From the NCBI RefSeq assembly GCF_017916325.1, contig NC_090137.1:307270-371269 (forward strand): a stretch of 64,000 bases of DNA, read 5' to 3'. This stretch comes from Leishmania martiniquensis. Lineage: Eukaryota; Euglenozoa; Kinetoplastea; Trypanosomatida; Trypanosomatidae. Positions within the stretch are counted from its first letter, which is position 1. Each line of letters opens with the position of its first letter. A program made the position numbers and the translations under genes. A model generated the notes under the pieces. That model saw only the letters and a program-made list of their open reading frames with translations, did no database searches and was not told where the DNA came from. Positions 17,101-25,177 of this stretch are shown here, one piece after another.

Positions 17101-19774
17101 GAACAAGGGCGATGTGGCGCTGGAGTTTCCGGTGTCTGTCGTACATCCGATGCAGCAGGAGTTGCGGCCCATTCCACAGAGGGTCTGGCACGGAACGGCC
17201 GTGGTAGCGTCGGGGCGCCGCCGCAGACACGCTGCCGCCGGGGGGCTTCCTAGACGTACCACGTTTAGCAACGAGGGAAGTGTGGCGCCGCTCGCGTCGC
17301 TTCATTCGCCTCGTCCTGTGCTGGATCAGAAAGCTGACCCTACTGCCGTCGGCAGCGCCAGTGGCACAGCAGCGGCAGTAGCAGCGCAGAAGGGCGCCAT
17401 TGATGGCGCTGTGCGCACCACCGGTGGTCGCGAGGAAGCTTTGCTCTCAACACAGCTGCTTGGCCAACCGAAGCCGCTTCGGGCGCCTCATAAAGCTGGC
17501 CGTCGCCACCGAAGCGCAGTACGCGCTGGCAGCGGCGTGGCGGCGCCGACGTCGTCCACCGCGCTGTCGTCGGCCGCCAGCACCTTCTCCACCGCCCCGT
17601 TTGAAGGTAAGCTGATTGTCTGTCAGATTCACGGCGTCCCCAGTCGCACAGGCCAGAAGTACTTTGTGGTGGACCCGCGCTCGCGCATGCGGTTGGCGTT
17701 TGTTCTTAGCTGCAGCGCACTCCACGACATCCCGGAGGGGTACGGCGTGCGTGGGCATACCGATGTGGTGCTCCGCTGCAAACAGGCCCGCGACGCTCGA
17801 TTCAGCTTCAACGTGAAGTTCGAAGCGTACCGACCGACGTTTGCTGTGGCGCTCGAGTACGACATGGACGCGGCAGTGAAGACTGCCGCAAGCACAGCTG
17901 CAGCATCCTCGCTCAAATCGGAGGCGGTCTGGAGCTCTGCGGCCGCGTCGGAGCTCGCTGACGGCGACGCGTCCTCCAAAGGGTCTGCTGCCCTGTCTGC
18001 GGTATCTCCGCCACCGCCTCCAGCGGTGACGTCGCGTTGGGCCGAGGTGGAGGTGGCAGTGACAAATCTGAGCCGCAGCCACCCGCAGGTGTTCGTGTTG
18101 TACACGCAGTCGGAGGTGCTTTCTCTATCAGTTCCAGGTGCGGGGCCATTGGCGCACTGCGTGTGCGCCGGCAGCGCGCTTCTTCCACCGCTTTCTGGTG
18201 CGGTCGCGGAGGGCGACGGGCACTCGGCCGTGGCAGCTGTAGGTGGTAGTGGAAGCCATGCCCTCATGCCTTCCGGTGTAGAGGTGACAGTGAACCCGCA
18301 GTCTGTTGGCGTCTTTACCGTTCGTCTTGATCGACTGCGCGCAGAAGCGCTCCTGAAGTTTGACAAGGACGAGTCGATGCTGGCCCGCCCTGCACTGTGT
18401 GAGCACGCATTTCTGTACAACAAGGGAAATCCTCGCGAGCGGGTGCAGCTGCTATTCCGGCAGCAGGCTGTTCTGGCGCAGCCACGGCGCCTGGCTCGCG
18501 CGGCTGCCGGGGCGTCCTCGGCAGGCACCCCCTCGTCCCCAGCGGTGGTGGACCCAAAGCCGGTGAAAGGCGGCGATCAGCACTTCAGTGAGCGCCACAT
18601 TTTGGGATTTGCGCAGCGCTTCTCAGCAGTCATGACGTCGCTGGCGGATCGCGTGCCGTTCGTGACGCGGCCGGAAGATATGACGGAGGTGGTAAGGTCG
18701 CACAAGGGTGTGGCAGGCAGCAACAGCACCGGTGTGGGTGGTGGAGGTGCTGGCGGCGGCGGTGGCGTAGCAAGCACCGCTGGGGTAGGTGGAAGAGATG
18801 GCGTCTGCAGCGCCGCGAGTGCTGGGGCCACAGTGGGGGCTGCATCAAAGCGACTTTCCGCAGGTACTGCAGCATCCGCAGTGAGCGGGGCCACTGGCGG
18901 CGCTCTCTTATCAGCTTTCAGCGCAACGCATCACTCCACCGGTGGCTATGTTGGTGCCCACCGTGGCGGAGACAGAGGCCATGTCGCACATCTCGGCAAC
19001 GCACAACGCTCTGTACAGAGTGATTCGTTCGGTGACGGCACGTCTGTTGACGGCACTTCCAGCAGCAGCGGTACCACCTCGGCGACAAGCACGAGCTCCA
19101 GTTATGTGGACGACAGCGAGGACGTTGAGAGCGAGGTCGCGGAGGCGGCGGCCGACCACACGCTCAACAGTACGCTAACGGAGGAGAACTTTGACCAGCC
19201 GTCATGCGATGGCGGCAACGAGGCCAGCGACATTGCTCCAGGGGGTGCGATCGGGGAAATTGGCGAGAGCGCTGCTGCTGTGTGCGCTACAGACGTCTGC
19301 AGCAGCAGTGACGCGGTGGGTGGCGCCTCTGCTTCTCACGCGCCATTCACTTCCTCTCCCTGTCCACGCATGCGGAGCAGTGAGGGCCCTACCGCTGTGG
19401 CCATGGCGCCCTCCTTGCCATCCTCGCAGCCTTTAGAGACTTCCGTAGCGTACTCAAGCAGTGGCGGCAGCCATCCAAGCAACGAGGACCCTCGCTGGCG
19501 CGATACCCTGATCATGCTGCACGACCTCTTGGTGGAACTGACGTGGCTGTGCGACGAGCTTCTCTTCTACGCAATTCTGCTCCGTAACTCTCGACATGTG
19601 GAGGCGTGCGGTGCCTTCCTCGTCTCGGCTGTCGCGCAGCATCCCGTGACGGTGGCATGGCGTCGGCGCCGCGGCAGCGCCACTTGCGCCCGCAAGTACG
19701 ACATCTTAGGTGAGTTCCTTGAGACCCTCGACGCCCTCCCGCGTCTCTCCCCCGCGTCTTCCTCCGACGCGTGA
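8198..19774 (+). CDS. Giant ASH/HYDIN-type flagellum-associated protein
   Basis: About 3858 residues from the first ATG. The first two-fifths hold repeated immunoglobulin-like segments of ASH/MSP type. Each has a strand such as 'VNFGDCQVGQ' or 'KNFGEVNIGVKKT' followed by a pattern like 'FTLQIENRS', as in HYDIN, CFAP47 and related central-pair proteins. A short charged coiled coil lies near 11126-11270. Further ASH-like segments near 12640-12800, 13900-14200 and 16660-16960 are separated by long Ala/Gly/Ser/Thr-rich low-complexity stretches (about 14430-15000, 15600-16600, 18680-19480). The C-terminus has a helical segment (19510-19640). It is probably axonemal, but which HYDIN-like family it belongs to is uncertain. 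The start is ambiguous: a pyrimidine tract at 8171-8193 has its first AG at 8219-8220, downstream of ATG 8198, and use of that acceptor would make 8333 the first in-frame ATG. It is the first gene of the rightward unit. Confidence 0.85.
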   Translation: MHGDFVNRAATERHGKQASHPKGERNISGPKYQLNVVPLQETTKGMLSISCESILFDEVAVNDIPAYRPVQVRNTTASPLSVQLSTTSPAVRFQLHNENYEAIKRVGFADTLSLYNEAFDFVGLISFVELAPFEEKDLVVWFRANPTTFSHLLKGSQAVAYTGSLKFTVVNSAPLSFIGRATSEGRKGRVAEKQSSAECITIPFRANVYVSCLKLSTSELHITMAPNKTQVTDFVVTNTSCQPVYFVIRDQAMPLRGLDVALYESDKFEEPKLGHRLVLDSYSYMTFSLMLRSSAALSTAQQQYHTVFQCDNLRDNRNTASLYVSVNVLAESQGDLVAFHDTSVNFGDLYRGTKATAVIRIQSLDDREEAVVRLGDVDRRKCEGKVSLMKGDTAVDELTVDSQKGNQINSVTLMYQPSYDGDSKDASKIKFDVELFVVSADRGRSQRVAIRCAAVLYTSNIVVSHRSVNFGDCQVGQSKRFTLQIENRSPLPGKIVVQLRSKIIQIEGISTPQKVTGRELKEEFSVAPSASLPIALRITPQRVNPMYRKQLTIINASNPAEDRQVINIEANNMAPLDAKLHDVLYSWKCDLGNTDSTGARRGPSTLCAISGVPLIVPYSVQSKVDYKVVLNLRSSCPEIEVFYSSDAALCEELGRIAAEMRAFCVYGESEDAGHLTNESAEQLFMAREELLRLLNETSGNITNRITLEPLVSLKAFVLIIRTASPTEPLTKEDGISIAVDGIEAPRFVRLSYRLCGTSFELNGQKTKNFGEVNIGVKKTTKLPIVNRCNSFLYLHLSKSRSVTAEHIRLENSDKRSIFLTIRPYASREIELTLYPGIKGVFQENIRVSNILNIKNTITMTLKAMVTKADTFEISPDSWTFEMVVPPSPTVPALMASSLTSLKVDEATAVTNTRVGAKFTVSNTSNARRQIVVRLELSSTNAASGTSAANPYLSFKGVKVAVQMDMTLSGAASISTRKLEEQIEKLEQKLKIYVRKKKTEKAENALRKIEAYRLALKGEEVDLTALEAAQSSIQSITDHELSESEDEGSTTALQTWRNKTQQSDIVQLLRREGVALPPMDTGESVIITLFLACKRVLEEPIPKTQTQTMNMLLYEARDQEANRIIPIDMILMRTPGDVAGQLLTVAPSFAAASPTGSPSAASASAVIAPSALHRGSDLSPLSPMNAATASGGAVPSSSPLLGICGPSSRAVQSRPPPCIRLVTTDSLSGSSDGRLHSTFMGHPMLVLRNCIVNDQTEFSFLVKANANTTVVLLEPRRCGGSVAEVLDARFKLFPRNGHVRQQEPLRIVVECTARSVGPQKYFIPVKNIRNATDVQYLTVEMNPTEEIEMLTTEPKELLFRDVITPCAASQLEAQLVLIRCRFPFPHALVVRTNKPSQLAVFEDASCTVPLLHPIRHIFVKETVRVYVQLRPGARYVDRCARQIRAGVLVEAVAPNPAVSRTAYCVVGKAILQAMACVGSGLLEVPRGRLELGCVAPTQHHVKTHFTVRNTSHTFALRVALVASSPLLEVAEETSAGGEIVLAPLQEHMVPLLVHLPTPGLTREYVDVLNRSSAQEAMRVSLSMLKMNDGIVQVDPAVNTQLTFPVAAVVRGEQGKQLYLHQPVSHSVKLANYHSHREVVLATTAALHASCALPLWFHTPDEESKVRAVFEEEQRRALEVADDSATSTPGQTVESRGETVAPTSTPATDQPPTTYMRGRVELKANHVQIVTWTLTSLPALTPEEVAAVLRYQMVTVTTTLQVCVTNTAHSARAGTAAGGWQPYSSGETSQGGRYRGPTVGQCVLLIPITLSLAMSEGRAEPAEVNLGLVGKAASMPTSPISASSSVSSSDEGRDAATEHGTDAFASGREEEMVLAARQRRRRRLCVSKLRRPQNHNFSAYASKSGLQQPSNHDVVVSFRLMNLSSVVPLPLKVECPPVVRFSQTRLTIPPGESTVVEAALNIKLIATQGTFRYEAFFVNEWNPENDMAVCITGQHYWKVFQVLRADTLEEVRESLTLAPLRVEPSLRVPLAEMKLSFLATEPDVEFEVHLQPNPQLDGLLELLLLHYDATSAVRHLSFRTDVTAPPTTTAACATGAVAAASASQGNTVATAVGLANHVASAAAPSGMGSTTTATATGAGVGHSGGSASCGAACTNIGLSSGGTPAGLQPGAASGVAATAAVTCRPALGATCAALPANEFCGVGATTAAGNVSGSPAVLAAASGPGGTSAGSTVALKSASAGSKAKPRKTGASTAAGTASSANGGAATAATRSQTLRLRCLLRGGDLASLVSLFYGYRKARAVGASGQVTAAMTSRGIGATATVAGAAVAALQTPAGITSSEAPSSSSSASAASWTYARIAELEQRSASMVSNNLWLGTIAIENPFTEVEEVQAYGTLAPFRTFSAPSKVLLRPCRVIAEPAPRPSASATAPQTFTSRSLLQDGYAGELSLTNEFDLYVAELSVVVLVHERLAVPLRIDVRGGCRNTGGTTSPSAALGATSPMHEAAREGEAAAEADIGVSATFSATPRPGVPVATSFLAAPTADGGAPVSLPHCIHLGPHETVTLTVVIRPEDTKTHGPAHIQSTAAALRGPPPPLSLPSLEQFVSIALVDENAPFSYTVSRVSVVTSTSGVESLPSIALSTVTMSSNAVAATGSAAASDTSVKGGETQGRGSAALPPAAQRDDSAGQLVTSSATLAVKGTTTVLPTLPLSYEASQQFSFASSAHVSDVVSAGVTGAAAESCEAVAAACATRVPAAAYAGGLSAEALPPPRGGTPCGSQEDTAEGPSALLAGAVTTMDPSPAAVPRQWTLSLRNCDALSGCGGAYLFNFSVPRGDTYEPKILITNHVANRTVRYTVQVISQSPQVWLLLTSATGVLEAGETQPLRLQVLSSEVGSFVGYVAIMNTYDVREVVYLRLNAEIFAPGTAEGFFDIVALNGGYRLATTSASHTVNMGALHGAGTSRALIPLEIVNKGDVALEFPVSVVHPMQQELRPIPQRVWHGTAVVASGRRRRHAAAGGLPRRTTFSNEGSVAPLASLHSPRPVLDQKADPTAVGSASGTAAAVAAQKGAIDGAVRTTGGREEALLSTQLLGQPKPLRAPHKAGRRHRSAVRAGSGVAAPTSSTALSSAASTFSTAPFEGKLIVCQIHGVPSRTGQKYFVVDPRSRMRLAFVLSCSALHDIPEGYGVRGHTDVVLRCKQARDARFSFNVKFEAYRPTFAVALEYDMDAAVKTAASTAAASSLKSEAVWSSAAASELADGDASSKGSAALSAVSPPPPPAVTSRWAEVEVAVTNLSRSHPQVFVLYTQSEVLSLSVPGAGPLAHCVCAGSALLPPLSGAVAEGDGHSAVAAVGGSGSHALMPSGVEVTVNPQSVGVFTVRLDRLRAEALLKFDKDESMLARPALCEHAFLYNKGNPRERVQLLFRQQAVLAQPRRLARAAAGASSAGTPSSPAVVDPKPVKGGDQHFSERHILGFAQRFSAVMTSLADRVPFVTRPEDMTEVVRSHKGVAGSNSTGVGGGGAGGGGGVASTAGVGGRDGVCSAASAGATVGAASKRLSAGTAASAVSGATGGALLSAFSATHHSTGGYVGAHRGGDRGHVAHLGNAQRSVQSDSFGDGTSVDGTSSSSGTTSATSTSSSYVDDSEDVESEVAEAAADHTLNSTLTEENFDQPSCDGGNEASDIAPGGAIGEIGESAAAVCATDVCSSSDAVGGASASHAPFTSSPCPRMRSSEGPTAVAMAPSLPSSQPLETSVAYSSSGGSHPSNEDPRWRDTLIMLHDLLVELTWLCDELLFYAILLRNSRHVEACGAFLVSAVAQHPVTVAWRRRRGSATCARKYDILGEFLETLDALPRLSPASSSDA

Positions 19775-20597
19775 CGTGCATCGGCACCGCGCACAAGAGA
19801 CTCGGAGAAGACTCCAGCGGAAACGGTCCACGGCGCATTTCTCTGTGAGCGCCGCTCGCCTGCTGTGCTCTTTTATTCTCCGCCATCGTTTCGTCTTGTC
19901 CACGCAAGCGGTCTTTCGTGTGTGTGTGTGGGGGGGGGGAGGCGGCGCACCCGCGCGCCTTTGTCGGGCTGTCTGTGTGGTGCGGATGTGCGAAGCGAAG
20001 CCGTGGAGGAGATGGATACTGAGCGCGTTGTTCTGCTCATGTGCTGCTTCTCGGTGAGTACTGTGCGACACTCCCCTCTCTGCTGCATTGGTGTGTTTGT
20101 GCCCGCATCTCCCTCCCTCCCTCTCCTCGGTTGCTTCAGAGTTGTCTCTCTCTGTGAGACTGTCTCTGTGCGTGCGAACGCCTTGACGAACCGAAGTCAA
20201 ACAAAAGAAAACGCATTCGCCCACTCACACTGCTGACCAGTGCACATACGTGTGTGTGTGGATTATGGGGCGGGCGAGGATACCCCAGGCGGAGGGCTGC
20301 CCATGCAGCTGCACGCCATCTACTGATAACCCAGGCACAGACCGGTAGCCGCCCCCTCCCCCCCTCCTCATCCCTCCCCCCTCTCCCGTCGCTGTGCAAG
20401 TGTGCGTGTATTCAAAGAGCGTGCGCTGCTTATTTCGCTCCGTGTCCTCCCTCCCTCGCGCTATTTTTCGCTTGTGTGATGCCCAAACCTCGTCGGCATC
20501 ACCGCCTCACTCCGTTCATCTCCAAGGCAGGGCCCCTTTGCTTCCATTGTGCCTCCTGGGCCGACCCCTCCCCTCCCCCTCTTTCTCTCCCCCCCAG
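19775..20597 (+). other. Intergenic region, 3'UTR and trans-splice signals
   Basis: No gene seen. It contains a GT/G run (about 19918-19939) and several pyrimidine tracts. The last and strongest tract (about 20555-20595) ends in CAG that touches the next start codon. Confidence 0.6.
20555..20597 (+). promoter_or_regulatory. Polypyrimidine tract and AG trans-splice acceptor abutting the start codon
   Basis: A nearly pure C/T tract is followed by AG at 20596-20597 and then ATG at 20598. No other AG lies between the tract and the ATG. If this acceptor is used, the mRNA would have no 5'UTR beyond the 39-nt leader. Confidence 0.5.
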
Positions 20598-22136
20598 ATG
20601 CCCTCCGCAGCGGACCGACAGGCATTTCTCCGGTTTATGGGGCTCACAGACGCCGACGTCGCCGACCCCGAATGCCAACACCGCGCCGTCTTCCACTCGC
20701 AGGTATCCTCAAGCGACAACGCCACTGGAAAGGCTCAACGCGGAACGAAGCACAGCTCGTCCACCGCGTCGTCTATCGCTGGGCTTTCCCATTCCGCATC
20801 TCTCAGTGGTGACGCAGCTCAGCCGTCGCTTATAACCGTTGCGAACATCCCGCACGGCACCTCCCCGAGCAGCGCTAGCGGGCCGCCGTCGTCGTCGCGC
20901 CCTCTCTTCTCCACACCGCGTAGCGTTCATTGGGAGGAGGAGAGCATCGCCGCCACTTCGCATGCGTCGCAGCTGCCACAGCGGTCAGGCGCATCGTGCA
21001 GCACCGCAGCTGCCGTCAGTGAGGATCTGAAGGAGTGTGGGAACCGCGCCTTCGAGGCGGGTGCCTTTCGTGAGGCTGTGCAGCACTACACAGCCGCCAT
21101 CGAGGCGTTGGCTGCCGGGACCACGCATAGCGGCGCAGAGGTGCTGCTACTCGGCGCGTTGCATAGCAACCGCTCGGCTGCTTACTTGCAGGCAGCGCAC
21201 GAGATGGCCAGTGCCGAGGACGCTTACGCGCGTGCATTGTGCGACGCAGACCGAGCTGTGGCGCTGCGCCCGTCGTGGTTCAAGGGGCATGCGAGGCAGG
21301 GCGATACCTACTTCAAGCTGAAGCGGTACGGCGCCGCGGCGGAGGCGTACGAGATGGCGCTGCATCTGGACCCGCATAACCGTACGCTGGTGAACGCATT
21401 GGCAGAGTCGCGTCAACGCCAAAAGCGGGCAACGAGGGAGGAGTTGGAGCTGCGCCGCACAATGCGCTCAACCGCAAGCACGACATCATCGCTCGCGTCG
21501 AACATGTCCGGCCAAGCGGGCAACCTCACTTGGTGTGAGGGGGACCCCTGCGGCGGTTCGGCAGCGTCGCAGCGAGGGAATGACCTACAAGATGCCTACG
21601 ATGGTGGCCACTGTCGAAGTGGCCAAACACAGCAGTTGTGGGCCAAACTGAAACACGAGGTGGAGGCAACGGTGCACGAAGCCACCGGTGATGCCTATAG
21701 GATGGAGCAGCTTGAGCGGTTTCGGGCACGGAGCAGCAAAGGTGCGACGCCAAAGGCTCGGCAGGCGGCAGAGAGTGCGACATCTTCAAAGGATGCGGCT
21801 GTCTTGCCTGCCGGAGCAGCGGCTTCTGGGGCGATGCAGGGGAGGAATACTGCAGGGCCTCAGGTCGGTGTAGTACCCGGGCACGATGTCGACGTGGGTG
21901 GCGCTGCTGCTTCAGCCTTCTGCGCAACGGGGATGTCAGCTGCGACTCAAGCCCGGCCGCGCCGCCGCTCCTCCACCTCGCCTACCGCTGGTGGCATTGT
22001 GGCGGCCCTGGCCACGTTCGACGGGCCTGTGCAGAACGCTCGCGACGTGCCGTATGAGTTTTCCAGCGCTGCTGCCTCTGCGTATCAGCAGCGGCTGCTT
22101 GAGGCGTTTCGCCAACGAAAAGGGTCGCAGCGATGA
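20598..22136 (+). CDS. TPR-repeat protein (STI1/SGT-like TPR domain)
   Basis: 512 residues. The open frame extends upstream but the first ATG is 20598 ('MPSAADRQAFLRFMG'). Residues 1-135 are Ser/Thr-rich and probably disordered. Residues about 138-280 form three tetratricopeptide repeats with the typical spacing ('LKECGNRAFEAGAFREAVQ', 'ALHSNRSAAYLQA', 'RPSWFKGHARQGDTYFKL', 'YEMALHLDPHNRTL'). This is the arrangement used by Hsp70/Hsp90 co-chaperones such as STI1 and SGT. The rest is low complexity with a short charged helix and a C-terminal 'YQQRLLEAFRQRKG'. No J, U-box or DP domain is seen, so the exact family is unknown. A chaperone-binding adaptor is the most likely role. Confidence 0.9.
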   Translation: MPSAADRQAFLRFMGLTDADVADPECQHRAVFHSQVSSSDNATGKAQRGTKHSSSTASSIAGLSHSASLSGDAAQPSLITVANIPHGTSPSSASGPPSSSRPLFSTPRSVHWEEESIAATSHASQLPQRSGASCSTAAAVSEDLKECGNRAFEAGAFREAVQHYTAAIEALAAGTTHSGAEVLLLGALHSNRSAAYLQAAHEMASAEDAYARALCDADRAVALRPSWFKGHARQGDTYFKLKRYGAAAEAYEMALHLDPHNRTLVNALAESRQRQKRATREELELRRTMRSTASTTSSLASNMSGQAGNLTWCEGDPCGGSAASQRGNDLQDAYDGGHCRSGQTQQLWAKLKHEVEATVHEATGDAYRMEQLERFRARSSKGATPKARQAAESATSSKDAAVLPAGAAASGAMQGRNTAGPQVGVVPGHDVDVGGAAASAFCATGMSAATQARPRRRSSTSPTAGGIVAALATFDGPVQNARDVPYEFSSAAASAYQQRLLEAFRQRKGSQR

Positions 22137-23330
22137 GGCGGCTGTGGGGATGGTATGGCGCGGTAAGGGCAGCCAAGCTGTGTATCGTGTGCTTCTATTC
22201 ACTGCTCGTATCGCGTGTGTGTTTTCGCTTCTCCGTCGATGCCTTATCTGCTGGCAGTCCTCGGCCCTCCTTCATGCGAGTGAGTCGGTGGCGGTGGCTT
22301 TGCTGTGTGCCGCGTGGGTCTCTGTGTGCATGTTTCCGTTCATGTATTTATGTTTATGTGTGTGGAGTTGAGGCCCCCCTTCTCCCCTCTCCCTTCCCCC
22401 CTGTCTCCCTCTCGCGTATTTTCGCCCTTTTTTCATGGCGGCGTGCGGGGGTCTGATGTACAGCGAGCGGCCGCCGCATGACGGCAGCTCCCCTCACCCC
22501 CATTGTGCCGACACCCTCTGCACTTTCGAGTGTGTGTGCGCGCGCGTCCGTATTGCCGCCCTTTCCCTCCCCACCGCAAGCGGAGGCAAAGGCGAAGAGA
22601 AGAGAAAAGGGAGCAAAAAACGCATTGTAATCTCACGTCATGCGCGGGCACGACGGCCGCTGCTCCAGTGCGGATGTGTGCGCGCGCTTTGCTCTCCCTG
22701 GTGTCCCCGTGCTCGCGCTACCGGAGGGTTAGGGGACGCGCTGCAGAGGAAAGGGGAACCGAGTGTAACGGCAGCGCGCCGCGCTACGCAGAGTCGGGGT
22801 AGGATTGAAGGGGGACGTCTTCTCGCGCGTGCGCAAAGTTGACTGCGATGTGCCTCGGTGGTCAATGCGCATTGACTGTGTGCGGCAACGACAAAAGGGG
22901 GAAAGAAAAAAAGGCGACGGTGAGGGTGTGATGCGTACTGCGGTGACCACATGCGCTGAGATCCTCTCGTCTGCCATACCGGCTTTTCTGCCCCGCTGGT
23001 GCGCGGCGCGAATGCCTTGCCATATGGGCTTGTGCCTGGATGCGCTCGTGTCCCAGCCTCGGGTGACATGGGATGGAGGGGGCGCGTGTGTGCACCACCG
23101 CTGCCGTCCTCCCACCAAACTCAAACGTTCGCCCTGTGTGGGTGCGGGGGTGGTGGTCGTTGCCCCCCTTTTTTCTCACTTTTTGTTTTTCGTTGCTTTC
23201 TTTTTTCCCCTCTCACCGGCGTCCTCCACCCCCTCCGCCCCTCTCTCTTTCCCCCTCCCCCTCCCACGTATTACATGTGCGCCAGCAGATAGGCCTTTGC
23301 AACACGCGTGCCCAACGTGTCGTGCGGTGG
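22137..23330 (+). other. Intergenic region, UTRs and splice signals
   Basis: No gene seen. A strong pyrimidine tract (about 23206-23275) is followed by its first AG at 23284-23285, which gives a 5'UTR of about 45 nt for the ARPC4 start at 23331. Confidence 0.6.
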
Positions 23331-23963
23331 ATGGCAGTGGCAAAGCAGCCGTATTATGACTGCATCGAGCGCACCTTGTTGGCCGTCATGTGCTTGCAGT
23401 CCTTCGCTTCTGACGTGACGGATGGGTGTGTCGTGCCTGAGGTGGAGGTGGTGTCTCCCTACATGGCTACCGATGCTTCGCCAGCTTTCTCCTCTCTTCA
23501 CCCAAACCCCGCTGCCTCAGCGACGCGGTGCAATACGCTGCGGCTGCAGTGGGCCAGCGGAGATGAATGCCTCCTGGAGGGGTCGCACAACAGCGCCCGC
23601 CTGTCCTTTAGGTTTGCAGCGGCTCATCAGCCAGGCGACGCCCTCTCGAGGCAGCTGCTAGGCGCATATTTGGCATTCTTCTGCGCCCACGGCGCTGCAA
23701 CCGGCGCGCTGCCAATCCTTCGCCGCGCTCCCGTGCAACATATTTCGGCGGGCCAACCTGCACCGCATGCAGCAGGCCCGATCGCCTACGATATCTCGTT
23801 CTTGGTGCTGGCCGAGCACGTCCGCCAGTACGGCCGGCATCGCCTGGCAACCTTCATCATGACGTTCATCAAGGATGCCGATGCTGCCGTGGCTAATCTG
23901 AAGGTGTCGCTGAACGCCAGGCGGCGCGCCGCTGCGAAATCGTTTTTTGCGCTGTCGGCGTAG
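23331..23963 (+). CDS. ARPC4: Arp2/3 complex subunit 4 (ARPC4, p20-ARC)
   Basis: 210 residues, against about 168 in animals and fungi. ARPC4 and ARPC2 form the core of the Arp2/3 complex, which nucleates branched actin filaments. The N-terminus 'YYDCIERTLLAVMCLQSF' lines up with the family's 'YLSAVRATLQAALCLENF'. 'VVPEVEVVSP' matches the 'KPEVEV' motif, 'LLEGSHNSARLSF' the 'LIEGSINSVRVS' strand, and the C-terminus 'YDISFLVL ... KVSLNARRRAAAKSF' the 'YDISFLITN ... KLSVNARARIVAEEFL' end. The extra length is in two insertions, one near residue 45 and an Ala/Pro-rich one near residue 135. I chose the ATG after the splice acceptor at 23285. Its 3' flank holds a SIDER2-like element. Confidence 0.93.
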   Translation: MAVAKQPYYDCIERTLLAVMCLQSFASDVTDGCVVPEVEVVSPYMATDASPAFSSLHPNPAASATRCNTLRLQWASGDECLLEGSHNSARLSFRFAAAHQPGDALSRQLLGAYLAFFCAHGAATGALPILRRAPVQHISAGQPAPHAAGPIAYDISFLVLAEHVRQYGRHRLATFIMTFIKDADAAVANLKVSLNARRRAAAKSFFALSA

Positions 23964-24520
23964 GCGACAGAGGGGAATGGGGGGAGGGTCGACGCACATC
24001 CGGGGGGGCCGACTCCGCCGTTGACCCTTCTGTCTCGGGCCCCGCCTCCCCCTCACACGGCAATCGCAGTAAACGCCGAGAGCGTAGGTGCACACGGCAG
24101 CAGCCATCGACGCCTAACTTCACATGTGCGGCTGCACGCTTTATTTGTGCAGCGCCCATCTCTCCCTCCCCCCATCACCCCTTCTACTGCCTGCTCCCTT
24201 TGTCTCTGCTCTCCTGTCGCTTCCCCTGCACACAAAATTCTCGGCTGCCGCCAGCAGCAGCCGGCGGCGCCGCGGTGACAGCTTCCGCCGTTTCCTTTAG
24301 GCGAACTCGAGCATTGACGAAGACAAAGCACTCGCATGCCACGCCTTTGCCGACGACGTGCGTGCTTCGGTGGGGTGGGGCGCAGGCACGGGCTCTTTCC
24401 ACTCCGGCACCTATGCCCCTGCGCCGAGCCGTCCTTGACGAGGGCAGGGGTGTCACTGCAAACTCAACGGGGCCACCTGTTACGTTGAACGGGGGCGAGA
24501 GGGAGGAGATTGAAACTGCG
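23964..24520 (+). other. 3' flank of ARPC4
   Basis: No gene seen. GC-rich sequence with mixed pyrimidine stretches that ends where the SIDER2-like element begins. Open frames here continue into the repeat and look fortuitous. Confidence 0.5.
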
Positions 24521-25177
24521 CAAATTCTCTTATGCTCTTGTTCGACCGCGACTTTCTGTGCTCCCGATGGCGGGGGTGGGCGGAGGCCCCTCAGCACGCG
24601 GCGCCGGGGCCCAGGGCCCCCACTCTGTGTGGAAGCCAAGCAGCTCTCCTGTCTCGCCCACTGCCTAGCGGCTTCTGGTGGCTACCCACGATTGACTGCC
24701 TACGAGGCGGACAGGCGAGAGCGAGTCGTGGGTGCTGATGTCTTCGGCCGAGTGGCGGAGTGCGCTGCGTCGGAGCGACCCGAGACGGTGCACACGTTTG
24801 CACCGCCCGTGTGGCAGGCATCGCGCCAGCGCCGCTCGACCCTATCTCGCCCGCCTCTGACTGCCTGCTGGTGTAGGGATCCCGCACCACACCCCGGAGG
24901 GGGACTGCACCACGTGCCGACCGTCATTGCGGGAGCGGCTGCGAGGCAGCGTGCATGGCGGGTGGTGCGTGGGCAGAGCTTGAGGTGGGGTGGTGATGGT
25001 AGTGCCTAAATGGCTGAGTGGTGGTGGGGGGAGGCGTCGCTGCAGCGCGTGTGTGTACCGCTCCTTCGCACCCCCACGCGATGGGGAGGACGTGTGAGTG
25101 GGTCGGGCAGTCGAGCAGGGGTGCGGCCCGTTAGTGCCGTGCCGCAGCGGAAGAGGATACGCTTCGAGCGAAGCGAA
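24521..25177 (+). mobile_element. SIDER2-like degenerate retroposon, copy A
   Basis: 657-bp interspersed repeat that appears again, apparently without a mismatch, at 52349-53005. It lies between coding regions in the sense direction, is in the size range of SIDER2 elements, and ends in a short A-rich tail (25171-25182). SIDER elements are extinct short relatives of the ingi/L1Tc retroposons. They are common in Leishmania 3'UTRs, where they affect mRNA stability and translation. Calling it SIDER2 rests on size, place, orientation and tail, and I could not compare it with a consensus. No target-site duplication is evident. Confidence 0.65.

Noticed and set aside
24200..25009. 270-codon open frame across the left SIDER2-like element
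   Set aside because: It crosses the edge of the interspersed repeat, and the repeat portion recurs at 52349 with a different N-terminus. Coding is unlikely.
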